From Treponema sp. (lineage in GTDB: Bacteria > Spirochaetota > Spirochaetia > Treponematales > Treponemataceae): 18,268 nt of DNA. The position numbers and the translations under genes are program-made. Shown here piece by piece: positions 1 through 10,353 of the stretch. Location: NCBI GenBank assembly GCA_016290335.1, contig JAEETM010000071.1, positions 1-18,268 of the forward strand, in the 5' to 3' direction. Position 1 is the stretch's first letter, and every line of letters starts with the position of its first letter. Under the pieces are notes generated by a model. That model ran no database searches. It had not been told where the DNA came from and was given only the letters and a program-made list of their open reading frames with translations.

Positions 1-76
1 GCAAAGAACCGGTATTATCAGAACAGCGGCATTGACAGAAGACGGTCCAGAAGCTGATAAAACCGACATCATATAA
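1..76 (+). CDS. C-terminal end of an unidentified upstream protein (partial)
   Basis: An open frame entering from the left edge (codons starting at position 2) encodes about 24 residues and ends with TAA at 74-76. The peptide contains GIIRTAALTEDGPEADK and ends in DII; its composition looks like real coding sequence, whereas another frame read here gives an arginine/serine-rich string with a stop. It ends 22 bp before the next gene on the same strand, so the two may be co-transcribed. Too little remains to assign a family. Confidence 0.4.
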   Translation, partial: QRTGIIRTAALTEDGPEADKTDII

Positions 77-98
77 AGACTCATAAAAGGATAATAAT

Positions 99-917
99 AT
101 GCGACTGATTTTTATACGCCACGGAGATCCCGACTACAAAAATGATAATCTTACAGATAAAGGAAAGCGTGAAGCTGCCCTGCTGGCCGGGCGGGTTTCT
201 CAATGGAAGGATATAACCCAATTTTACGTTTCACCGCTTGGTCGTGCAAAAGCAACTGCAGAACCTTCGCTGGAGCTTCTAAACCGCAAAGCCATAACTT
301 ACGACTGGCTGCAGGAGTTTTATTACTATACAAAATATCCCAAAAATGTACCGGAAATCATTCTTCCAAAAGAGTTTGCCGGTAAAGAAACAATGTGCTG
401 GGATTTAATGCCTGCCTATTTTACCTTTGACCCGCTTTTTTTTGACAAAGATAAATGGGCCGACAGTGATTTTATGAAAGCCGGCAACATTAAGAAAAAA
501 TACAAAATGGTTTGCGACGGAATTGACAAAATCCTTGCAGAATACGGCTACACACGAAACGACCAGAACTTTTATGATGTAAAAAATCCTGTTCCGAATC
601 ATAACTGGAGTGAACCGATTTTTAAATATCACTTAAAGTCCGTAAAAGACGATTACCCGGAGGAAACCACACTCGTATTTTTCTGCCACCTTGGAGTAAT
701 TTTCACAATGATTGCGCACCTTGTCGGCGTTTCTCCAATGCAGCTCTGGCAGGGCTTTTACATTGCCCCTACTTCCATCACAATTCTTAACAGCGAAGAA
801 CGCAAGCCCGGACAGGCCTGGTTCCGCGTAGAACGGCTTGGTGACACAAACCACCTTACTAACGGCGGCGAACCGATTTCATCTTCCGGCTATTTTGCTG
901 ATGTTTTCCGCCAATAA
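99..917 (+). CDS. Histidine phosphatase (phosphoglycerate mutase-like) family protein
   Basis: A 272-aa cytosolic protein of the histidine phosphatase superfamily (branch 1), which transfers a phosphoryl group through a phospho-histidine. The N-terminal catalytic motif RHG is at residues 7-9 (nucleophile His8). The second arginine signature SPLGRA lies around residues 45-50, and the second conserved histidine is His197 in FFCHLG, so the active site looks complete. A stretch of about 100 residues between the two halves (residues 75-175, rich in aromatic residues) is longer than in minimal phosphatases and probably forms a substrate-capping insertion. The start is supported by an AAAAGG ribosome binding site 8 nt before the ATG. 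No signal peptide is visible. The substrate cannot be read from the sequence: phosphosugar, nucleotide and alpha-ribazole phosphatases all share this fold. Confidence 0.85.
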   Translation: MRLIFIRHGDPDYKNDNLTDKGKREAALLAGRVSQWKDITQFYVSPLGRAKATAEPSLELLNRKAITYDWLQEFYYYTKYPKNVPEIILPKEFAGKETMCWDLMPAYFTFDPLFFDKDKWADSDFMKAGNIKKKYKMVCDGIDKILAEYGYTRNDQNFYDVKNPVPNHNWSEPIFKYHLKSVKDDYPEETTLVFFCHLGVIFTMIAHLVGVSPMQLWQGFYIAPTSITILNSEERKPGQAWFRVERLGDTNHLTNGGEPISSSGYFADVFRQ

Positions 918-944
918 ACAAGGATAACAAAACCACACATTTTA

Positions 945-979
945 TTGTTTTTTTACTTAAAAAATGTTAATATTTTTCT
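945..979 (+). promoter_or_regulatory. Promoter for the LacI-type regulator, predicted leaderless
   Basis: TTGTTT (945-950), a 17-nt spacer and TAATAT (968-973), with an extended -10 TG at 965-966. The predicted transcription start six bases after the -10 box is position 980, the A of the ATG. No Shine-Dalgarno is present, and an in-frame TAA at 968-970 rules out a more upstream start codon except within 971-979, where none exists. Confidence 0.6.
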
Positions 980-1993
980 ATGGAAAGGAAAAAGAAAGTC
1001 AGATTATCAGATATTGCAGAACGGCTTAATGTAAGTACCGTTACTGTTTCAAAGGCGCTGGCAAACAAAGAGGGAGTTGGCGACGACCTGCGCAAGCAAA
1101 TCAAAGAAATTGCAGAAGAAATGGGCTACTCTGTAAAAAAATCTTCAGCAGCAAATGGAAGCATCACCGGTAACATAGGAATTATAATTCCTTCACGATT
1201 TTTTTCACAGAATCTTTCGTTTTACTGGTACCTTTTTAATTTCCTTTCAAAAGAACTGTTAAACCGCAATTACTACAGCATAATGGAGCTTTTGTCTGAT
1301 GATGATGAAGCAAACCTTATTACCCCACGAATGCTCAACGACAAAAAAGTGGACGGCCTCATCATTCTTGGACAGGTAAGCAAAGCTTATATAAATACAA
1401 TCCGCACACATTACGACAACTTTATTCTGCTTGATTTCTATACAAATATTATGGGAATTGACTGCGTTTCTAATGATGATTATTACTGCTCGTATATGCT
1501 CACAAGCTACGTTATTTCTCAGGGACACAAAAAGCTGCGCTTTGTAGGAAACTTTGAAGCCACTTCATCAATAAAAGACCGCTTTATGGGCTTTCAGAAA
1601 GCAATGTACGAAAACAAACTGCCGGCCGCTTTTGATGAAATTATTTCAGACAGAGATGAAAAAGGCGGACAGATTGAGATTCAGCTTCCTGATGCAAAAG
1701 ACATGCCTACTGCCTTTATCTGTAACAATGACGAAACTGCAGCAATGGTAATAGAAGCATTGAACAAAAAAGGCTATAAGGTACCGGATGATATTTCTGT
1801 TACAGGCTTTGACAACTATCTTACAAGACATACAACTTCAGTTCCACTTACAACGGTCAGCATAAATCCGCAGGACACGGCAAATGTTGCGGCAGATTTG
1901 ATTATTAAAAAAATCAACGGCGAATCTTATATAAAGGGCCGCCATCTTGTAAGCGGTACTCTTATTATCAGGGACTCCGTAAAGAAGATATAA
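980..1993 (+). CDS. LacI/GalR-family transcriptional regulator
   Basis: A 337-aa DNA-binding regulator. The N-terminal helix-turn-helix spans about residues 7-27 (VRLSDIAERLNVSTVTVSKA), followed by the usual third helix ending at MGYS (about 48-51). The periplasmic-binding-protein-like sugar-sensing domain runs from about residue 64 to the end; it shows the typical GLIILGQ, DRFMGF, TAFICNNDETA, SVTGFDN and PLTTVSI family signatures. The hinge after the DNA-binding domain is serine/alanine-rich rather than the classical proline-asparagine type. Family members usually repress sugar-use genes and release DNA when they bind a sugar. The ATG is the only usable start because of the upstream in-frame stop, yet it has no ribosome binding site. 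It lies 10 bp ahead of the E2-like gene. Its targets are not evident; the GH130 promoter is a candidate only. Confidence 0.93.
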   Translation: MERKKKVRLSDIAERLNVSTVTVSKALANKEGVGDDLRKQIKEIAEEMGYSVKKSSAANGSITGNIGIIIPSRFFSQNLSFYWYLFNFLSKELLNRNYYSIMELLSDDDEANLITPRMLNDKKVDGLIILGQVSKAYINTIRTHYDNFILLDFYTNIMGIDCVSNDDYYCSYMLTSYVISQGHKKLRFVGNFEATSSIKDRFMGFQKAMYENKLPAAFDEIISDRDEKGGQIEIQLPDAKDMPTAFICNNDETAAMVIEALNKKGYKVPDDISVTGFDNYLTRHTTSVPLTTVSINPQDTANVAADLIIKKINGESYIKGRHLVSGTLIIRDSVKKI

Positions 1994-2003
1994 GGCGAAC
2001 AAA

Positions 2004-2924
2004 ATGGAAGAAACGCAATCACCAGTAACAGAAACACCCGCTGTTTACAAACGACGATGGGGCGACAGAAAGGACGGTAGACTTCTCCGTTCCATAGAAC
2101 CAATCGCCATTTTTTCACTTTATATTATGAACACGCGGAATGATGCAAATAATTCTATTGCCGACAGTATTGAGTTTTCTGCCATTCAAAAATATGTTCA
2201 CAAAAAACGCCAGGAAGGTTTTGAAGGCTTTAACATAATGTACGTGCTTGTTGCAGCGTATGTCCGGGTTGTAAGCCAGAAGCCAGGCATAAACAGATTT
2301 ATAAACGGTCACAGAATCTATGCAAGAAATAATATTGAAGTAAGCCTTATGGTAAAAAAGAAGCTTGAGCTGAATGCACCCGAAACAATGTTTAAGTTCT
2401 TTTTTAAGCCGGAAAACACCATCAACGAGATTTACAAAGATATGCACGAAAAGATTTATGCTTACCAGAACGAGCCGGATTCTGATGTTTCTGATGATCT
2501 GGACGGCTTTTTGAGGGCAATAGTAAGGTTACCGCGCTGGATTTTACGGCTTGTAATGAAGCTTTTGTATAAGCTGGATTATTACGGACTCATTCCTCAG
2601 TCGCTTCTGGCACTAAGTCCGTTCCATGGTTCAATGGTTCTTTCTTCAATGGGGTCTCTTGGAGTTCCACCGGTTTTCCATCATCTTTTTAACTTTGGAA
2701 ATGTGCCGATGTTTATAACATTCAGTACAAACCGTCACGAAAATGAACTTAAATCAGACGGAACAATACAGAAAAAGCATTATCTTGATTTTAATATTAC
2801 TATGGATGACAGAATCTGTGATGGTCAGTATTATTCAACAGCCCTGCATGAATTAAAAAAATACATTAAAAACCCGGAACTGCTTGAAGTACCGCCACAG
2901 AAGGTTATCTGCGATATTCCTTAA
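2004..2924 (+). CDS. Stand-alone E2/chloramphenicol-acetyltransferase-fold protein, catalytic histidine missing
   Basis: A 306-aa protein resembling only the catalytic domain of 2-oxoacid dehydrogenase E2 acyltransferases. There is no lipoyl domain and no E1/E3-binding domain. Recognisable blocks are the NRFINGHR and VSLMVKKK stretch (about 97-120), the SSMGSLG block (about 214-220) and the motif aligned with the active-site DHRxxDG, which here reads DDRICDG (268-274). The catalytic histidine of true acyltransferases is therefore Asp269. A hydrophobic, arginine-rich segment at 168-195 (LPRWILRLVMKLLYKL) looks like an inserted amphipathic helix. The gene starts 10 bp after the LacI stop with only a weak AAGG ribosome binding site, so it is probably co-transcribed and perhaps translationally coupled. 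E2 acyltransferase activity is unlikely on this evidence; the true function is unknown. Confidence 0.75.
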   Translation: MEETQSPVTETPAVYKRRWGDRKDGRLLRSIEPIAIFSLYIMNTRNDANNSIADSIEFSAIQKYVHKKRQEGFEGFNIMYVLVAAYVRVVSQKPGINRFINGHRIYARNNIEVSLMVKKKLELNAPETMFKFFFKPENTINEIYKDMHEKIYAYQNEPDSDVSDDLDGFLRAIVRLPRWILRLVMKLLYKLDYYGLIPQSLLALSPFHGSMVLSSMGSLGVPPVFHHLFNFGNVPMFITFSTNRHENELKSDGTIQKKHYLDFNITMDDRICDGQYYSTALHELKKYIKNPELLEVPPQKVICDIP

Positions 2925-2931
2925 GCCACAT

Positions 2932-2959
2932 TTGATTTTTAACTTATCTATGTTATAAT
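2932..2959 (+). promoter_or_regulatory. Sigma-70-type promoter for the lipoprotein gene
   Basis: TTGATT (2932-2937), a 16-nt spacer and a perfect TATAAT (2954-2959). The predicted transcription start is about 2966. This lies downstream of an alternative ATG at 2962 and upstream of the ATG at 2986, so it supports the later start. Confidence 0.65.
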
Positions 2960-2985
2960 AAATGCTACAACATTTGGAGACTTTT

Positions 2986-3663
2986 ATGAAAAAGATTTTA
3001 ACAGTAACCGCAGCTGCTGCAATTCTTGCATGTCTTATAAGCTGTGGCTCTACACCCAAACCAGACGATTCAAAAAAAGAAGAAACTATAACAACACCTG
3101 TAGTTCAGGAAGAAAAAAAAGAGGAAAAGAAGGATAAGCCTGCACCTCAGAAAAAGAAGCCGCTTTTTGGCGAGGACGGACTCCCAATCGGAAAATATGT
3201 TACCATGGAAGATTTTGAAGACGGTAACTACTGGATGCCGGTTGGTTCTTCCTGGGATGACGGCGACATGTCTATTGATGATGAAACTACCGAGGAATGG
3301 GGAACAAATGGCCCTACTTCGCTCAAGTGTCTTTATAAAACTAAAGGCGGCGAGTTTGAAAAATCAGGATACTACTGCGACGCTCCGCTCGAGTCCGACT
3401 GGACAGATGCAAAGTTTGTAGTTATTGATGTAAACAACCCGAATGATTATGCACTGCCTCTTACAATTGTGCTTCAGACAGGAGATGACTGGACCTGGAA
3501 TCAGGCAGAACCGCAGATGTGTGAACCGGGAATAAGCTCGCTTGTATTTGACATAAGAAGCTTTAAAGATACCTCATATATTGCAAGAATGATTGTGTAT
3601 CTGTTTGGAACACCGGAAAGCAACGGATTTTTCTTCTTTGATAATTACAGAGTGGTATTCTAG
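2986..3663 (+). CDS. Lipoprotein with a charged linker and a beta-sandwich (possibly carbohydrate-binding) domain
   Basis: A 225-aa predicted lipoprotein. Residues 1-19 form a signal peptide (MKKILTVTAAAAILACLISC), with LISC giving Cys20 as the most likely lipidated residue; ILAC (Cys16) is an alternative lipobox. Residues 21-62 are a lysine/glutamate/proline-rich tether. The rest is a beta-rich domain opening with a tryptophan-rich MEDFEDGNYW (about 72-81). It ends with FFFFDNYRVVF, the pattern of galactose-binding-fold or CBM-type domains. I chose the ATG at 2986 because GGAGA lies 5 nt before it and the promoter would place the transcript start after the upstream ATG at 2962. The protein could bind glycans at the cell surface, which would suit the nearby enzymes, but no binding residues can be assigned. 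It converges on the esterase gene with an 11-bp gap. Confidence 0.75.
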   Translation: MKKILTVTAAAAILACLISCGSTPKPDDSKKEETITTPVVQEEKKEEKKDKPAPQKKKPLFGEDGLPIGKYVTMEDFEDGNYWMPVGSSWDDGDMSIDDETTEEWGTNGPTSLKCLYKTKGGEFEKSGYYCDAPLESDWTDAKFVVIDVNNPNDYALPLTIVLQTGDDWTWNQAEPQMCEPGISSLVFDIRSFKDTSYIARMIVYLFGTPESNGFFFFDNYRVVF

Positions 3664-3674
3664 GTTTTTAAAAA

Positions 3675-4811
3675 CTACTGTAAGCCTTTTATAAACTTAT
3701 ACAACTTTTCGGCAGCCATTTTGTGGGTTTTGGGACCAGGGTGGCCGCGGGAGCCTTTGTCTTCGGGGAGCTCTTCAAGATACTCCATAGAATCCAGCTT
3801 GAGTAAATATACCTTTTCGTCGTGGGCTTCTGCCTTGTACTCGTCTATTCCGCGGGCAATAAAATCTGGAATAGCCTGCATGTCAATCATACCATAGCAC
3901 CAGATGATTACTGCTTTTTTGTTATAGCTGCGGATTATCTGCAAAAACTTCTTGGCACTAGCAGCAATAAAGCTTCCGTCTTCTTCGCAAGCCTTTTCGT
4001 AGGCGTCAGTTTTTAAAACATATTCTTTTCCGTCAGCATCCTTCCAAGGCGGCTGGAAAAAGGCACCGTTATCATTAGTTCCAAGGTTGATGATGATATA
4101 ATCCTGTTCCTTTTTAAAAGAATACCTATCCTTTGCACCGAGTTGCTTTTGTATATCTCCATCCAAAACAGAACAAACATTTTCATAATGAAGAGGAAGA
4201 GCTGCATTTCTGTCTCCATTCCAGCCCCAGCATAATCCCCAGCCACACTGGCTCATCACGCTGTAATCTGCATTGAGTCGCTTTGCCAGCTGAACTGCAT
4301 AGGTTTTACCGGCACAGAACCATTGTGTAATCCAGTCCTGTTCGTTTGGATTTCCGGCAAGCCCTTCTCCACTGGTTATGCTGTCGCCCACAAACTCAAG
4401 GCTAAGCTCACGAGGTAGCGGCTTACAAAAGGAACCATCATCATCAAGACCAAGCTGATGAATAAGCAGCAGATGCTTTTTATCACCAGACATAGGCTGA
4501 GTATCTTTTATAATAGAAATAAGATTTTCCTTTTCCTTATTTAGACCACGGGCAATGCACATCCACTGAGGCTGGTCCTTGCAAACCATAAAGCGCCCTA
4601 CTTCTGCACCGTTTACTTCAATCCGCAGCCAGCTCTCATAAAGATCATAATCACTGGAAACCTGTATCCAAACTTCATTAGATTTTACATTTACTTCCAG
4701 AGCAGATGCTCCCCAGAAAAGTGCAAGAGGACCATCTTTTTCCCCTGCTCCATCTACATTTCTACCAAGAATCCTTTTATAAGCAATTTCGTTAATTTTG
4801 TAAGCTTTCAT
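3675..4811 (-). CDS. SGNH/GDSL esterase, carbohydrate esterase family 2-like (acetyl esterase)
   Basis: A 378-aa enzyme with the two-domain plan of CE2 acetyl esterases. An N-terminal beta-rich domain (about 1-130; WLRIEVNGAEVGRF strands) precedes an SGNH hydrolase domain (about 133-378). The catalytic serine is Ser144 in VGDSITSGEG (block I). Block III is GTNDN (244-248), and the catalytic histidine is His357 in GHPGPKTH (block V). CE2 enzymes remove O-acetyl groups from xylan or glucomannan sugars, often working with a Ser-His dyad. No signal peptide is visible, so it probably acts on imported oligosaccharides in the cytoplasm. The ATG has no Shine-Dalgarno and a -10-like TATACT ends 7 nt before it. 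The aromatic, glycine-rich stretch at 189-198 (CGWGLCWGWN) is probably part of the substrate cleft. Acetyl esterase activity is well supported by family; the sugar is not known. Confidence 0.85.
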   Translation of the reverse strand: MKAYKINEIAYKRILGRNVDGAGEKDGPLALFWGASALEVNVKSNEVWIQVSSDYDLYESWLRIEVNGAEVGRFMVCKDQPQWMCIARGLNKEKENLISIIKDTQPMSGDKKHLLLIHQLGLDDDGSFCKPLPRELSLEFVGDSITSGEGLAGNPNEQDWITQWFCAGKTYAVQLAKRLNADYSVMSQCGWGLCWGWNGDRNAALPLHYENVCSVLDGDIQKQLGAKDRYSFKKEQDYIIINLGTNDNGAFFQPPWKDADGKEYVLKTDAYEKACEEDGSFIAASAKKFLQIIRSYNKKAVIIWCYGMIDMQAIPDFIARGIDEYKAEAHDEKVYLLKLDSMEYLEELPEDKGSRGHPGPKTHKMAAEKLYKFIKGLQ

Positions 4812-4847
4812 AAAGAAAAGTATATCAAATCTTTTTTTATTTTTGTA
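4812..4847 (-). promoter_or_regulatory. Candidate leaderless promoter of the CE2-like gene
   Basis: On the minus strand TATACT occupies 4824-4819, seven bases before the ATG at 4811. A weak -35 (TACAAA, 4847-4842) lies 17 nt upstream. The predicted transcript starts at 4812 or 4811, leaving no room for a ribosome binding site, and no GGAG-like sequence is present. The weak -35 lowers confidence. Confidence 0.4.
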
Positions 4848-4883
4848 GTATTTTTGTACACATTAAATGCAGGTCCTTTGATA

Positions 4884-4912
4884 TTGAATCATTATATTCC
4901 GAGTCGTATAAT
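4884..4912 (+). promoter_or_regulatory. Promoter of the DUF5718-like gene
   Basis: TTGAAT (4884-4889), a 17-nt spacer and a perfect TATAAT (4907-4912). The predicted start near 4919 leaves a leader of about 27 nt that contains the GGGAG ribosome binding site. Confidence 0.65.
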
Positions 4913-4945
4913 GGTCAGCAAAAATTGTTTTTCGGGAGCATTTTT

Positions 4946-5842
4946 ATGACAAACTTTTACGATACAAGTAATATCCCCTGCTTTGGAGTAGCGGGCAATT
5001 TTACCGGGCATCTTGAACAGGCGGGAGAAGCTGTAGATTTTAAAAATATAAAAACAAATGCCCAGAATGCGCCTAAAGCAATTTTCCCCACCTTTATTCC
5101 GATGGGAAAAACTGCGGGACAAAAAGATTCGTCGGTGATGGAAAACACTTCGCCGGTGTCGGTGCTTCCTGCTTTTCTTACGGTCTACCCTTTTAATTCC
5201 CAAAAAATCATTTTTCCAAAAAATGAGATTAAGCTTCAGATAGAGCCGGAATGTGCAATCATCTTTGATGCAGTCTGGCAGGGGGACACTCTTACATCAC
5301 TCAAACCAGCTTGTTTTGGTGCTTCAAATGACTGTTCAATCCGTAAACAGGGAGCTAAAAAAATCAGCGAAAAAAAGAACTGGGGTGCATGCTCAAAAGG
5401 TTTTTCGGATAATCAGATTGCAGCTGACGGTTTTGAAATAGGCTGTATCCTTGATGATTACCGTATTGCAAGCTTTTTAATCAGGGACAATAAGGTTTAC
5501 GCTTACGGAGAAAACAGTGCTGTCCGTGACTACAGCTACATCTACAAAAAGCTTACAGACTGGATGCTTGAAAAGTTCAATAACCAGAAGGATGAAGGAC
5601 CGGCAGAAAACATTCACAGCTACCTTACAGAAGCAGGCCGTCCGCATCAGATTATGGTTTCTATTGGAGCAACCCGCTACACCGACTGGGGGGAAAATAA
5701 CTTTTTGCAGAATAACGATAAGGCTGTTGTAGTTGTTTACCCGGAATCAAAATATACTCCTGAACAGATTTACAAAATGACAGAAACATGTGAGTTTAAA
5801 GACCGTGCAATTTCTGCTTTAGTTCAGACTGTGGTAATGTAG
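4946..5842 (+). CDS. DUF5718-like protein of unknown function
   Basis: A 298-aa probably cytosolic protein. Its N-terminal FGVAGNFTGHLEQAGEA (about 13-29) and general layout recall the DUF5718 family, which I know only as a family of unknown function; the match is from memory and is tentative. The sequence alternates short beta-strands and loops and ends with a VVVVYPESKYTPEQ segment. The fold may resemble fumarylacetoacetate-hydrolase-like enzymes, but no metal-binding triad is obvious. An upstream TTG at 4925 is open in the same frame, but GGGAG at 4934-4938 sits 7 nt before the ATG at 4946, so I chose 4946. It is divergent from the CE2-like gene and has its own promoter. Nothing in its neighbours shows its job. 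Confidence 0.6.
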   Translation: MTNFYDTSNIPCFGVAGNFTGHLEQAGEAVDFKNIKTNAQNAPKAIFPTFIPMGKTAGQKDSSVMENTSPVSVLPAFLTVYPFNSQKIIFPKNEIKLQIEPECAIIFDAVWQGDTLTSLKPACFGASNDCSIRKQGAKKISEKKNWGACSKGFSDNQIAADGFEIGCILDDYRIASFLIRDNKVYAYGENSAVRDYSYIYKKLTDWMLEKFNNQKDEGPAENIHSYLTEAGRPHQIMVSIGATRYTDWGENNFLQNNDKAVVVVYPESKYTPEQIYKMTETCEFKDRAISALVQTVVM

Positions 5843-5919
5843 GCGTTAGAGGGCAACACGCTTATAAACATTTATACAATTTTTAACTAGTTTTTAACTT
5901 AATTTTACTTAATTTTTCC

Positions 5920-5975
5920 TTGACAATAAAGCAATTAAACGTTACAGTTATTTTAGCGAGACAAAAAGTGCTCGC
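5920..5975 (+). promoter_or_regulatory. GH130 promoter with candidate operator and 5' hairpin
   Basis: A perfect -35 TTGACA (5920-5925), a 17-nt spacer and TACAGT (5943-5948) predict a start near 5955. A small palindrome AACGTT with a central CG (5938-5943) lies just before and touching the -10 box, where a LacI-type repressor could act. An inverted repeat GCGAG (5956-5960)/CTCGC (5971-5975) covers the first 20 transcribed bases and could be an operator or a 5' hairpin. GGAG at 5991-5994 is the ribosome binding site. AT-rich imperfect repeats precede the -35. Confidence 0.6.
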
Positions 5976-6003
5976 GTTTCTTTAAACTCAGGAGCGTAAA
6001 ACT

Positions 6004-10339
<4,336 letters not shown>

Positions 10340-10353
10340 TTATGGAGATACAA

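Noticed and set aside
2962..2985. Lipoprotein start at the ATG at 2962
   Set aside because: The perfect TATAAT at 2954-2959 puts the transcript start after it, and GGAGA precedes the ATG at 2986.
3664..3675. Palindrome GTTTTTAAAAAC between the convergent lipoprotein and esterase genes as a terminator
   Set aside because: It is almost entirely A/T, has no loop and cannot form a stable RNA hairpin; it may be chance in AT-rich DNA.
10342..10353. GH36 start at the ATG at 10342
   Set aside because: That ATG overlaps the GGAG ribosome binding site of the ATG at 10354 and has none of its own.
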